Shown in pieces: positions 35,193 through 43,930 of a stretch of 64,000 nt of DNA (the stretch's first letter is position 1; each line of letters begins with the position of its first letter). This stretch comes from Hymenobacter sp. YIM 151858-1 (GTDB taxonomy: Bacteria; Bacteroidota; Bacteroidia; Cytophagales; Hymenobacteraceae). The notes under the pieces are model-generated. The model had not been told where the DNA came from. It made no database searches and saw only the letters and a program-made list of their open reading frames with translations. A program made the position numbers and the translations under genes. The stretch lies in NCBI RefSeq assembly GCF_025979705.1, contig NZ_CP110136.1, positions 310,001-374,000 on the forward strand, written 5' to 3'.

Positions 35193-36080
35193 ATGCCTCA
35201 GGAAATAGAAAATTCGTCTCCTTCCGCTGAGTTCAACGACAAACCCGGCGCGCCGGCCACCGAGCCCGCTGCCCAAAGCCCCGCACCTGCCGAGGCCGCG
35301 GTAAGCGCCCCGCCCGCCGATGAAAACGCGCAGGCCCAGGCATCGCCCGAGCCCGAACCCGCCGCCGACACCCCGCACGAGGAGGTAGAAGACAAGCTCG
35401 ACATCATTTTCGAAGGGCTGCGCCAGAAATCGACGGCCAAGCAAGCCATTTTCCGCAACACGCAGGCGGCTTTCGAGTGCCTGCGCACCGTAACGCAGGA
35501 GCTGGTGCTGGAGCTGACGCGGCGCATCTCCACCGTCGATTCGAGCGTGGTAATCGAGTACCGGCCCATCAACGAGTTCGAGTTTCACATCCGGTTTTCG
35601 GGCGATTTGCTGGTGTTTGTGATGCACTCCAACATCATCACCTTTCCCGATGATTTCCCGCTGTTCGGCTCGCGCTACGTTACCGACGACTTCCGCCGCC
35701 GCTTTTTCGGGCACATCATGGCCTACAACTTCATGGCCGACTCGATTAAGTACCAGCGCATGAACGACCCCGGCTACCTGGTGGGGCGCCTGCTCGTCAA
35801 CATCGAGAACCACTACTACATCGAAGGCGCCAAGCAGCTCGAAATGCCCGAAAACGACATGGAGCACAACGTCATCAACGATGACGCGATGCGCCTGTAC
35901 GTGGAAAGCGCCATGATTGCCGCCGTCAACAACGACCTGATGGCGCCCTCCATCCAGGACATTCAGAAAATCACCGTCAAGCAAAAGCTCGAAAACCAGC
36001 AAGTAAGCCGCGGCAGCAAAGTCGGGTTCAACTTCCGCAACGAGCAACGCCACCACGGCTACGACGGCCTGATTTACTAA
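35193..36080 (+). CDS. Conserved hypothetical protein with acidic disordered N-terminus
   Basis: 295 residues from the ATG at 35193; an earlier in-frame start would add 22 residues. Residues 1-70 are low-complexity Pro/Ala/Glu. The rest is well-behaved alpha/beta, with EFEFHIRFSGDLLVFVMHSN (about 128-147), FGSRYVTDDFRRRFFGHI and a charged end RGSKVGFNFRNEQRHHGYDG. No membrane segment. It resembles cytoplasmic Bacteroidota proteins of unknown function; no catalytic motif is seen. Followed by a 33-bp-arm inverted repeat. Confidence 0.75.
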   Translation: MPQEIENSSPSAEFNDKPGAPATEPAAQSPAPAEAAVSAPPADENAQAQASPEPEPAADTPHEEVEDKLDIIFEGLRQKSTAKQAIFRNTQAAFECLRTVTQELVLELTRRISTVDSSVVIEYRPINEFEFHIRFSGDLLVFVMHSNIITFPDDFPLFGSRYVTDDFRRRFFGHIMAYNFMADSIKYQRMNDPGYLVGRLLVNIENHYYIEGAKQLEMPENDMEHNVINDDAMRLYVESAMIAAVNNDLMAPSIQDIQKITVKQKLENQQVSRGSKVGFNFRNEQRHHGYDGLIY

Positions 36081-36124
36081 GTAGCTGTCTGCTTGTAAGT
36101 CAGTCTGACTCTGTCATCTCATTT

Positions 36125-36224
36125 GTCATCCTGAGCAAAGCGAAGGACCTTATCACCGCTGAACTAGTCGTCGTAACGATTTTCGTTCTAGGGTGATAAG
36201 GTCCTTCGCTTTGCTCAGGATGAC
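36125..36224. repeat. Inverted repeat GTCATCCTGAGC/AAGCGAAGGACCTT
   Basis: Perfect 33-base arms (36125-36157 and 36192-36224) around a 34-base centre. Each arm runs from GTCATCCTGAGC to AAGGACCTTATCACC. A half-copy with changes is at about 54847-54873 (plus strand AAGGTCCTTCCTGCGTCAGG). The element sits between two convergent genes and could also end transcription. Confidence 0.8.
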
Positions 36225-36238
36225 AGGACAGGCAAGAA

Positions 36239-37216
36239 CTACCTAGGCGAGTAGCCCACCCGCTCGCGCACTTTGTTGAGCACGGTGGTGCCGTAGGCCT
36301 GCGCTTTGCGGGCGCCTTCGGCCAGGCGCGCATCCAGCTCGGGCAGGTTTTCCATGTAGTAGTTGAACAACTCGCGCTCCTTGGCAAAGCGCGTTCGAAT
36401 CACCTCGTAGAGCGCCTGCTTGGCGTGGCCGTAGCCGTAACCGCCTTTCAAATAGTTTTCGCGCATTTCGGCTACTTCGGCCGGCGAGGCCAGCAGCGCG
36501 AACAGCTTGAAGGTGGTGTCGGTATCGGGGTTCTTGGGCGCTTCGAGCGGGGTGCTGTCCGACACGATGCTGCGGATGTTCTTCAGCAGGGCTTTGTCGT
36601 CGAGGAAGATATCGATGATGTTGCCGTACGACTTGCTCATCTTCTGCCCGTCGAGGCCCGGAATGGTCTGGATTTGCTCGTCTACGCGGGCTTCGGGCAG
36701 CACAAAGGTTTCGCCGTAGCGGTTGTTGAAGGCCGAAGCAATGTCGCGCGTAATCTCCAGGTGCTGAATCTGGTCTTTGCCCACGGGCACAAACTCGGCA
36801 TCGTAGAGCAGGATGTCGGCGGCCATCAGCACAGGGTAGGTAAACAGGCCCGCGTTTACGTCGGCGAGGCGGCCCGATTTATCCTTAAACGAGTGCGCGT
36901 TGGCCAGCATTGGGTAGGGCGTCAGGCACGAGAGATACCACGTCAGCTCGGTTACCTGCGGCACATCCGACTGGCGGTAGAACAGGTTTTTGTCGGTGTC
37001 GAAACCGCAGGCCAGCCACGCGGCAGCCACGGCGTAGGTGTTCTGGCGGAGCAATTCGGCATCGCGCACGGTCGTGAGCGAGTGCATATCAGCAATGAAC
37101 AGCAGCGACTCGTTGCGGCTGTCTTTCGACAGCTCAATGGCGGGCAGAATGGCGCCGAGCAGGTTGCCGAGGTGCGGCCGGCCCGTGCTCTGAATGCCGG
37201 TAAGAATGCGGGACAT
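36239..37216 (-). CDS. trpS: Tryptophan--tRNA ligase
   Basis: 325 residues. HIGH motif as TGRPHLGNLLGA (about 11-22), KMSKS as GQKMSKSYGNII (about 190-201), class I fold. DADFVPVGKDQIQHLEITRD-type segment (EFVPVGKDQIQHLE, about 139-152) binds tryptophan. Charges tRNA-Trp. It starts with ATG at 37216. Its stop codon adjoins a CCTAGG motif. Confidence 0.96.
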   Translation of the reverse strand: MSRILTGIQSTGRPHLGNLLGAILPAIELSKDSRNESLLFIADMHSLTTVRDAELLRQNTYAVAAAWLACGFDTDKNLFYRQSDVPQVTELTWYLSCLTPYPMLANAHSFKDKSGRLADVNAGLFTYPVLMAADILLYDAEFVPVGKDQIQHLEITRDIASAFNNRYGETFVLPEARVDEQIQTIPGLDGQKMSKSYGNIIDIFLDDKALLKNIRSIVSDSTPLEAPKNPDTDTTFKLFALLASPAEVAEMRENYLKGGYGYGHAKQALYEVIRTRFAKERELFNYYMENLPELDARLAEGARKAQAYGTTVLNKVRERVGYSPR

Positions 37217-37274
37217 TTTTTAAGCTTTTAGCTGACAGCTGTTAGCTGTTGGCTTTCGGTGGAAATAACGTTGG

Positions 37275-37922
37275 TCAGTCTTGTTTGCCGGAAGCTGTGC
37301 CGATGCTGCTCAACGGGCAGGGCAGGTTCCGGTTGAGCGAGCGAATAACGGGAATCAACGTTTCCGGTGTTGCTATTTTTTCATCGACGAGCCTAACCAG
37401 ATCGGGGCGCGAGACCAGAAACGGCCGAAGCATTTCGCGAAAATACGCGCCGCCGTTCCAGCTACTGGTGGTAAGGGCCGTAAGCGTGCTGTCTTTGGCC
37501 CATCTGATCAGATATTCGGGCTTGCTGGATGCACCACCCCCAACCATGCCGCCTCCCGCCGTCATGTGCCCGGCCGAGCCAACCGTGTAGGTATAGTTCA
37601 GCAACACTACCATGCCGCTATCCACTTGTTCCACAAAGGCTTTGTCGACGTAGCTGCTGCCCATGTTGACGAGGAAACCCTTGGCAACGATGTATTTACG
37701 TCTGCCAATGCTGAAGGACTGAACCTCATCGGGAGTCAACTTCAGAGTTTTCCCTTGCGCGTTCTTCACCACAAGGGTGTTGCCGTCGCGCAACTTCAGC
37801 TCGCCGTTGTGCCGAACCGTTTGCTCTTGATTAAGAATGTAAGAGCCTGACTTAAAGGAAGTGGATTGTGCCCAAAGCAGCTGCGGCAACAACAGCGCAA
37901 GGGCGAAGCAGAATAATCGCAT
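37275..37922 (-). CDS. Secreted hypothetical protein, paralogue A
   Basis: 215 residues with a signal peptide (MRLFCFALALLLPQLLWAQS, cleavage after WAQ). The mature part starts SFKSGSYIL and continues LKLRDGNTLVVKNAQGKTL, TPDEVQSFSIGRRKYIVAKG: a beta-strand-rich domain of unknown function. Its C-terminal half (LRPFLVSRPDLVRLVDEK) forms two or three helices. Shares this scheme with the gene at 38769-39419 and, more weakly, with the one between them. The gene cluster is lower in GC than its surroundings. Not recognised as a named family. Confidence 0.75.
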   Translation of the reverse strand: MRLFCFALALLLPQLLWAQSTSFKSGSYILNQEQTVRHNGELKLRDGNTLVVKNAQGKTLKLTPDEVQSFSIGRRKYIVAKGFLVNMGSSYVDKAFVEQVDSGMVVLLNYTYTVGSAGHMTAGGGMVGGGASSKPEYLIRWAKDSTLTALTTSSWNGGAYFREMLRPFLVSRPDLVRLVDEKIATPETLIPVIRSLNRNLPCPLSSIGTASGKQD

Positions 37923-38061
37923 GTAACGGGTAAGGAGTAAATTTTTTTATGCGCCAACCCAAGAGGCATTGCCCAGCTTATGGCTGCGAATGTTTAGCGG
38001 CCTAGGTGCTGCTGGCCCCGTGCGCAACGGGCCCGAGTGTATGCGGGACATGTAATCGAAC

Positions 38062-38652
38062 TTACCGTGCGGGACAAAATTGATCGTTGAAAGTGCGCAC
38101 GTAAGCAGGGAGGTTTCTACAAGTGAGCTTATGCTGAGCAAACAACTGCTGCAAGTTCGGATCGTTGCCAAACACTTTGAGCAGAATCTTTCGGTCGTGC
38201 GCAGAAAATTCGCCTTCGTCAAATTTGTTGCTATTGTCACGAACGACTAAATAGGTGTTGTTGCCGCGGGTCTTGAGCAAGTAAAAATATCCTTGTTGTG
38301 AAGGATTCAGTAGCAAATCATAGACAAGCAAATCCACGCGCCCAGTATCCGCTATCCATGCAAAATCATGGGTTATGCGCAAGCGCTTATTCCTATTTAA
38401 GCGCACCACGAAGTCGGATACCGGCACGAACCGACGCGAAGGCGACGTTTCAAACCACCTAATCTGATCAGCAGGCAGAGTTGCGCGCTCAATTGTTCGC
38501 ACTACCACTTTGCGGGTACCATCAGGAAGATACCGGATTTGCCCAGTGCCTAGCGTGCCGTCCTTCAGCTGATAAGTGGCCGTTTGGGCCGAGGTTACGT
38601 GAGATACGCAGCTGATGAAAAACAGAAAGAAGCACCAACACAGTACGGGCAT
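38062..38652 (-). CDS. Secreted hypothetical protein, divergent paralogue B
   Basis: 196 residues with a hydrophobic signal peptide (CWCFFLFFISCVSHVTSAQ). The mature part reads TATYQLKDGTLGTGQIRYLPDGT, with DG-rich strands, then LPADQIRWFETSPSRRFVPV. The C-terminal half has two charged helices (RKILLKVFGNDPNLQQLF). Same overall order as its two neighbours but only weak identity. Distinctly AT-richer than the genome average. Role unknown. Confidence 0.7.
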   Translation of the reverse strand: MPVLCWCFFLFFISCVSHVTSAQTATYQLKDGTLGTGQIRYLPDGTRKVVVRTIERATLPADQIRWFETSPSRRFVPVSDFVVRLNRNKRLRITHDFAWIADTGRVDLLVYDLLLNPSQQGYFYLLKTRGNNTYLVVRDNSNKFDEGEFSAHDRKILLKVFGNDPNLQQLFAQHKLTCRNLPAYVRTFNDQFCPAR

Positions 38653-38768
38653 AACGAAGTAGCTATGTGGAACGGCGAATGATTGTAAGTGATGATACTC
38701 TCACATGCGCCTCTGCTTCCCGCCTCCCTAGGTAGCGGTCGACGGCACAGGTGATTTAAAAGACAAAA

Positions 38769-39419
38769 TTAGTGACCCGTTGACGTAGCTTGGGTTGCAG
38801 GAGGATAGGGTTGATTGCTGTTGAACGCCTGAATGACGGCACGCAGATTACTTTCCGTTATGCGGCTTTGCTGAACCAGCTCAACCAAATCTGGCCGTGC
38901 TGCAAGGTGCAAGGAGAGTACCTCCCGAAAGCGACTGTTGCCCGACTGTGTACCAACCGGCAGTACCGTGGCCACGTAGCTGGCAGGCGACTGAAGCAAG
39001 TATAAGTAGCGGCGCGTAAAGGAGGCACCGGAGGGGTATTTTGGATCGGTTATGACTACAGCCTGTTCCTTGTACTCGTAGCGCATCAGCATAATGCGGC
39101 CACTGTCGAGCACCGGAACAAAGGCCCTCGTAACGATGCCGCCGGTCAGCAGCTTGGTGCCGATGTTGAAGCTGCCAGCCGTTAGGTAGCCTTGTTTGCC
39201 GATGCGGGCATACGTTACTTCTTCCGGTGCCAGCTTGAGCGTTTTGCCTTCCGGGGTGCGAACCACCAGCAACTGCTTTTTCTCCTGAAGCTTAAGCTGT
39301 GCCGGGTAGCTGATGCGCGGGTCCTTGCCTAGGATGTATGCCCCTGATTCGAAAGAAGTGAATTGTGCTCGTAGCGCCTGCGGCAACAGCAAGAGAAAAA
39401 GTAAGCAGTAAAGCTTCAT
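38769..39419 (-). CDS. Secreted hypothetical protein, paralogue C
   Basis: 216 residues from the ATG at 39419; an upstream ATG adds five residues. Signal peptide MKLYCLLFLLLLPQALRAQ; the mature part starts TSFESGAYILGKDPR, then LKLQEKKQLLVVRTPEGKTL, APEEVTYARIGKQGYLTAG, matching paralogue A over the whole beta domain. The C-terminal SLHLAARPDLVELVQQSRI matches A's LVSRPDLVRLVDEKI. The A and C copies flank B, so the cluster is probably an old tandem expansion. Secreted or periplasmic. Confidence 0.75.
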   Translation of the reverse strand: MKLYCLLFLLLLPQALRAQFTSFESGAYILGKDPRISYPAQLKLQEKKQLLVVRTPEGKTLKLAPEEVTYARIGKQGYLTAGSFNIGTKLLTGGIVTRAFVPVLDSGRIMLMRYEYKEQAVVITDPKYPSGASFTRRYLYLLQSPASYVATVLPVGTQSGNSRFREVLSLHLAARPDLVELVQQSRITESNLRAVIQAFNSNQPYPPATQATSTGH

Positions 39420-39441
39420 CAATTCAGATAACATCGTGCAC

Positions 39442-40203
39442 TTACACGCTCACATTCGCCTCGGCCTCTTGCTGCAGCTCCACCGTTTCCTCTTTTCCTA
39501 GGTAGCGGTCGATGAGGGCGTGGGCGAGGTAGAGCACGGGCGTGAGCAGAATCGCGGCTGCGAATTTATACCAGTAGTTGGTGTTGGCTACGCTCAGTAC
39601 TTGCTCGAAGCTCCAGTTGCCGAAAACGTAAAAGGCCACAAACAGCACCACAAACGAGTCGACGAGCTGCGACACGAGCGTGGAGCCGGTGGCGCGCAGC
39701 CAGATAAGGCGGTTGCGCGTGATGCGGCGCAAGGCCTGAAACACCGTGGCGTCAAGAATCTGACCGACCACAAAGGCCACAATGGAGCCGATGATGATGT
39801 TGCCGCCCTGCCGGAAAATGCTCTGGTAGGCGAAGTCGACGTTGAAGGGGCGGCCTAGGTCGTCGGTCTTGTTGACATCGAGCCAGAAGGCCGCCGGGGG
39901 CAGCTTGGTAGTAGCGTAGATGATGCCGAAAGCGTACAGAATGAGCCCGGCCGTGAGCAAGCTCACGCGCAGCACTCCCTTGGGGCCGAAGTACTCGTTG
40001 AGGATGTCGGTAGTAACGAACACCACCGGCCAAATGAGCACGCCGGCCGTGAGGTTGCCGGGCAGGCCCATCAGCTCATCAACCGAAAAAATCTTAACCC
40101 CGATGATTTCGGCGAGCAGCGCATTCACCAGAAAAATGGCGCTTAGCACGAGGTATAGCTGCTGCTTTTTATGCGCAAACGAAGTGGTAGCGGTACTGCT
40201 CAT
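39442..40203 (-). CDS. yhhQ: Queuosine precursor transporter (YhhQ family)
   Basis: 253 residues, six or more helices. VLSAIFLVNALLAEIIGVKI (about 19-38) and VFVTTDILNEYFGPKGV (about 60-76) are the signature of the YhhQ/ECF-type family; GNIIIGSIVAFVVGQILDA and the conserved DSFVVLFVAF also fit. Imports preQ0 or preQ1 for tRNA queuosine synthesis. A TACTTTG box lies a few bases ahead of the ATG at 40203. Confidence 0.88.
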   Translation of the reverse strand: MSSTATTSFAHKKQQLYLVLSAIFLVNALLAEIIGVKIFSVDELMGLPGNLTAGVLIWPVVFVTTDILNEYFGPKGVLRVSLLTAGLILYAFGIIYATTKLPPAAFWLDVNKTDDLGRPFNVDFAYQSIFRQGGNIIIGSIVAFVVGQILDATVFQALRRITRNRLIWLRATGSTLVSQLVDSFVVLFVAFYVFGNWSFEQVLSVANTNYWYKFAAAILLTPVLYLAHALIDRYLGKEETVELQQEAEANVSV

Positions 40204-40384
40204 GGCGCAAAGTAAGGTGCCCGTGAGCAGTTACAAGCTGTGGGGCCGGCCAGCGCAGCAAAACAGTTGACGCAACCGGCACCCGAACGCGCCGGTAGCG
40301 CCATGTTTTGCCGGGTGCATCAAGCCAAACCTTGGGGAAGCCAAAACAACCCGCTAAAGCCGCCGCACCTTACCCAGTGGCTAC

Positions 40385-41296
40385 CTAAACCGCTACCGTA
40401 AGGCCTTCGAGGGCAAGCTGGGTGTTTTCGAATTCGCGCTTGGCTTCGGTGAGCAGGGGCTGCAAGTCGCGGTAGCGCGACGAAAAGTGCCCGATAAGCA
40501 GCTGTTTTACCTCGGCCAGGCGGGCCAGCTGGCCCGCCTGGCGGGCCGTGGAGTGGCCGGTTTGCTGGGCGCGCTCGAGCATTTCGTGCAAAAAAGTGGC
40601 CTCGTGATACAGCAAATCGGCACCGCGCACCAACTCGGCCAGGTTTTCCTGGTACACGGTGTCGGCGCAGTAGGCGTAGGTGCGGGGCGGGGGCGGGGCC
40701 ACGGTTACGTCGGCGTGGCGCAGGAGCACGTGGCCGCCTTCGTCGTGCAGGTCGTGGCCGCGCGTGAGGGCCTGCAGCTGCTCGGGCGTGAGGCCGGCCG
40801 GGAGGTTTTCCTTGATGAGGCGGCGGCGGCGCGGCTGCTCCCGGAACAGGTAGCCGCAGCACGGAATGCGGTGGCGCATGGGCAGGGTATACACCTGCAC
40901 GGCGGCGTCTTCAAAAATAAGCTGGTGGCGCTCGGTATCCACGGGCGTAAACTCCACGTCGTAGGCCAGGGGCGTGCCGGAGCAGCGCAGCTGCGTGGTA
41001 ATTATCTCATCGAGCCCGGCCGGGCCGTAGATGTACAGCGGTTCGTGGCGGCCTTGCAGGTGCAGGGTGCCCAGGAGCCCAAACAAGCCAAAAAAATGGT
41101 CGCCGTGCAGGTGCGAAATAAAGATGCGGTTGATGCGCCCAAAGCGCATGCGCTGCTCGATGAGGCGCTCCTGGGTAGCCTCGCCGCAATCAATCAGGTA
41201 GGGCTCGCGGCCTACCGTAAGCACTTGTGCCGTGTGGTGGCGCCCCAGCATGGGAGTGGCCGAGGCGCTGCCGAGAATGGTTAGCTCGAACTCCAA
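40385..41296 (-). CDS. rnz: Ribonuclease Z
   Basis: 303 residues of the metallo-beta-lactamase superfamily. FISHLHGDHFFGL (about 59-71) is the HxHxDH zinc motif; LIDCGEATQERL, GADLLYHEATFL (about 215-226), and GHSTARQAGQLA with His complete the sites, followed by the C-terminal IGHFSSRY. Cuts the 3' trailer from tRNA precursors. The upstream STAS gene lies 139 bp away on the same strand. Confidence 0.94.
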   Translation of the reverse strand: MEFELTILGSASATPMLGRHHTAQVLTVGREPYLIDCGEATQERLIEQRMRFGRINRIFISHLHGDHFFGLFGLLGTLHLQGRHEPLYIYGPAGLDEIITTQLRCSGTPLAYDVEFTPVDTERHQLIFEDAAVQVYTLPMRHRIPCCGYLFREQPRRRRLIKENLPAGLTPEQLQALTRGHDLHDEGGHVLLRHADVTVAPPPPRTYAYCADTVYQENLAELVRGADLLYHEATFLHEMLERAQQTGHSTARQAGQLARLAEVKQLLIGHFSSRYRDLQPLLTEAKREFENTQLALEGLTVAV

Positions 41297-41435
41297 ATTA
41301 GCTGTCCGTTGCGAGTTGTGAGTTGTCGGAAGCGGCGCCGCAAGGGGCAGACGGCCGCGAAAAGAAGAAGGTTGTCAGATGTCAGCTTCGAGCACTGACA
41401 ACCGACAACCTTCCGAACTGACAATCAAACGAAAA

Positions 41436-41810
41436 CTACTCCTTGTTGGTAAGGTCGCGCTCGATGGCGTGCAGGAAAATGCGGTCGATGCCTTCCTCCA
41501 CGGTGGGCAGAATGTGCAGCACCGACTCCAACTTGGAGATGGTAATGAGCTTCATCACGTGATCCTGCAGGCCCGTGAGGACCAGCAGACCGCCCGTAGA
41601 GTTGCACAGGCGGTTGGCAATCAGAATAGAGCTCAGTCCCGACGAATCGGTGTACTTCACATTTTGAAGGTCGAGGATCAGGTTGTTGATGCCTTCGGCG
41701 TTGAGCTTCACGAACTCCGATTTCAGATCGGGCGCGACGGTAGTGTCGAGCTTTTTCTCGTCAATCGTGATAATCGTGTAGTTCTCTTTTTTATCAATGG
41801 AGTACTTCAT
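41436..41810 (-). CDS. STAS-domain protein (anti-sigma-factor antagonist type)
   Basis: 124 residues, a single STAS fold. The phosphorylatable serine is in KYTDSSGLSSILIANRL (Ser about 72). It has the usual start YTIITIDEKKLDTTVAPDLK. By family, it would bind an anti-sigma factor or Ser kinase, but no partner kinase or sigma gene is close by. A TACCTTCG box lies about 30 bases ahead of the ATG. The 139-bp gap to the RNase Z gene has an inverted pair (GGTTGTCAG/CTGACAACC). Confidence 0.92.
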   Translation of the reverse strand: MKYSIDKKENYTIITIDEKKLDTTVAPDLKSEFVKLNAEGINNLILDLQNVKYTDSSGLSSILIANRLCNSTGGLLVLTGLQDHVMKLITISKLESVLHILPTVEEGIDRIFLHAIERDLTNKE

Positions 41811-41909
41811 ACGGGACGTCTTCGGTAGTACGTGGGAGTTGCGAAGGTAGTAAAAAAATGAATGTCTGAATCTAAGAGAAATCAGCCATTAATTGATGCG
41901 CGCGGATAA

Positions 41910-42731
41910 TTATCGGCCCGGAAAAGCAAAGGTAAGCGTGGCCCAGGTGCTTTGCCAATCGGCTGCGGCGGGGGTGGGGTGAGGCTCCATCCGGACGGTG
42001 CTCAGCAGCACGTCGGCGGGTTGGAGTAGGCGTAACAGCGTACGGCCATTATTGTTGGTGCGCAGGGTAAAATGTTGGGTAGTGCCCCCGGCGTGGGGCC
42101 GCAACCAGGCCCGGAGCGCTTGGTTGGGAGCAGGGCGCCCGGCAGCCAACACAACCACGGTGAGGGCTGCTCCGGGGCGCAGCGTATACGGGTTCTGCTC
42201 CAAAAGGATTTCGAGCGGGTGCCCTAGGTGCCGTTGCCAGGTGGTATCGGCGGGGGCGGGGGTGCCCACCCGGATGAGCGTTTTGGCGCAGCGGCGGTAC
42301 TGCTCGCGGGCCGGGGCGACGGCCTGGCCGCGGCGCTGGCGTAGGGCCAGCACGTCGTTGAGGCCTTCGGCGCGCAGGTAATCGGAAAAGGCCGGGCCCG
42401 TGAAGCCAAGGCTGGCGTTGTTGGTTTGGAGCGCCAGCAGGTGAGTGCCGGCTTGCTCGAGCAACACGCTGGTTTGCAGGGTATCGGCCTGGCGGGCCAT
42501 GGCCGTGAGGTTGGCCTTGCGGCCGCCCGGCTGCAGGTGCACCAGCTCGGCGAGGCGCTGGCTGGTGCCGGCCCACCGCTCGCCCCGAAACTGCTGGCCC
42601 ACCCAGCGCCCTAGGTGCACGCGGCTGCCGGGCGCCACAACAAAGCGCACGGGCTGCAGCCAGAACTCGTTGGCCGAAGCACCTAGGGCAAGCAGCAAAG
42701 CCGAAAGCAAGCCAACACGTCGGAGAAGCAT
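41910..42731 (-). CDS. DUF4198-type periplasmic protein
   Basis: 273 residues from the ATG at 42731. Signal peptide (LRRVGLLSALLLALGASA), mature start NEFWLQPVRFVVAPGSRVHL, the typical DUF4198 (NikM/CbiK-type carboxypeptidase-like beta) opening. A second beta domain is near EILLEQNPYTLRPGAALTV (about 175-193). Family members are often linked to nickel or cobalt uptake or to TonB receptors, but none are near. A CATCTTTG box ends 4 bases before the ATG. Divergent from the fasciclin gene. Confidence 0.82.
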   Translation of the reverse strand: MLLRRVGLLSALLLALGASANEFWLQPVRFVVAPGSRVHLGRWVGQQFRGERWAGTSQRLAELVHLQPGGRKANLTAMARQADTLQTSVLLEQAGTHLLALQTNNASLGFTGPAFSDYLRAEGLNDVLALRQRRGQAVAPAREQYRRCAKTLIRVGTPAPADTTWQRHLGHPLEILLEQNPYTLRPGAALTVVVLAAGRPAPNQALRAWLRPHAGGTTQHFTLRTNNNGRTLLRLLQPADVLLSTVRMEPHPTPAAADWQSTWATLTFAFPGR

Positions 42732-42819
42732 CCGACAAAGATGGGCGAACGGCAAACAATTTTAGAAGATAGAGGTATTGTGTTTGTTGAATGTTTGTTG
42801 ACCAAAACTTAAACAAAAC

Positions 42820-43845
42820 ATGAAAGCTTCCCCAAACCTGCTTGCGCGCGTGCTAACCCGTGCGTGGATGATTTGCGCCGTATTGGCCAGCCTGGGCCTC
42901 GCCGCCTGCGACGACGACGACGATGACGCCGGACCCGCCCAATCCAACATTGTGCAGGTGGCGCAAAGCAACTCCAACCTCACCACCTTGGTAGCGGCCG
43001 TGCAAAAGGCAGATTTGGCCACCACGCTCAGCGGCACCACCCAGCTAACGGTGTTTGCCCCCACCAACGACGCATTTGCGCAGCTGCCCGCCCCGTTTAA
43101 CAATGCCCAGAACATCGGCGCCATCACCGATGCCAACCAGATTGCCACCCTGCGCGGCATTTTGCTGTACCACGTGCTGGCCGGCGAGCTAACCGCCAGC
43201 GGCCTGAGCGCGCAGGCCTACCCCACGCAGCGCCCCGCCACCGCCGGCACCAACGACAACCGCATTTACATCAGCAAGCCCGCCGCGGGCGGCGTGGCCA
43301 TCAACGGCAACACGCGCGTAACGCAGGCCGATGTAGACGCCAGCAACGGCGTGGTGCACGTGATTGATCGGGTGCTGCTGCCGCCCTCGCAGCGCATTTC
43401 GGAGATTGTGGTAGCACGCGCTTCGGCCAGCACCAACCCCGAGTTTACCTTGCTGCTGCAAGCCTTGCAACGGCCCGCCGCTTCGGCGTTGCTGGCGGCG
43501 GCCGCCAACCCCGCCTCCAACCTCACGGTGTTCGCGCCTACCGATGCTGCTTTCCGGGCCTTGCTGCAGCAGCTCAACCTCACCAACCTCAGCCAAGTAC
43601 CCGATAACGTGCTGGTGGGCGTGCTGCAGCTGCACATCGTGAACAACACCCGGGCCTTCTCGACGGACCTCACCAACAACCAAACCGTGGGCACGCTCAA
43701 CGGCAACGTAACCATTGGCGTGAGCGGCAACGCCGTAACCGTGCGCGGCAACGGCAACGGCAACACGCCGGCCAACGTGGTAACGGCCAACGTGCACGCC
43801 AGCAACGGCGTGGTGCACGTGATTGATCGGGTGCTGCTGCCGTAG
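42820..43845 (+). CDS. Fasciclin (FAS1) two-domain surface lipoprotein
   Basis: 341 residues. The signal peptide ends in LGLAAC (Cys30), followed at once by a run of six Asp, a strong lipoprotein export signal for Bacteroidota surface proteins. Two FAS1 domains (about 41-178 and 185-341): LTVFAPTNDAFAQLPA and LTVFAPTDAAFRALLQQ, each ending in ASNGVVHVIDRVLLP. These last 47 bases of the two domains are identical (43337-43383 and 43796-43842), which points to recent gene conversion or duplication. FAS1 proteins act in cell adhesion and biofilm matrix. Confidence 0.92.
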   Translation: MKASPNLLARVLTRAWMICAVLASLGLAACDDDDDDAGPAQSNIVQVAQSNSNLTTLVAAVQKADLATTLSGTTQLTVFAPTNDAFAQLPAPFNNAQNIGAITDANQIATLRGILLYHVLAGELTASGLSAQAYPTQRPATAGTNDNRIYISKPAAGGVAINGNTRVTQADVDASNGVVHVIDRVLLPPSQRISEIVVARASASTNPEFTLLLQALQRPAASALLAAAANPASNLTVFAPTDAAFRALLQQLNLTNLSQVPDNVLVGVLQLHIVNNTRAFSTDLTNNQTVGTLNGNVTIGVSGNAVTVRGNGNGNTPANVVTANVHASNGVVHVIDRVLLP

Positions 43846-43858
43846 TGCGGCGCCCGAA

Positions 43859-43930
43859 CCCTAGGTGCCCCGCCCAAAAAAGGCCGCTGCCAGTGCTGGC
43901 AGCGGCCTTTTTTGGGCGGGGCACCTAGGG
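43859..43930. terminator. 72-bp near-perfect palindrome, bidirectional terminator
   Basis: Two perfect 35-base arms (43859-43893, 43896-43930) with a 2-base loop, between the convergent FAS1 and glycogen synthase genes. The ends are CCCTAGGTGC/GCACCTAGGG; an A6/T6 pair flanks the inner stem. It has the same plan as the palindrome at 11532-11601. Confidence 0.9.

Noticed and set aside
36125-36224. CRISPR or insertion sequence
   Set aside because: There are only two inverted arms, no regular direct-repeat/spacer array and no transposase gene.
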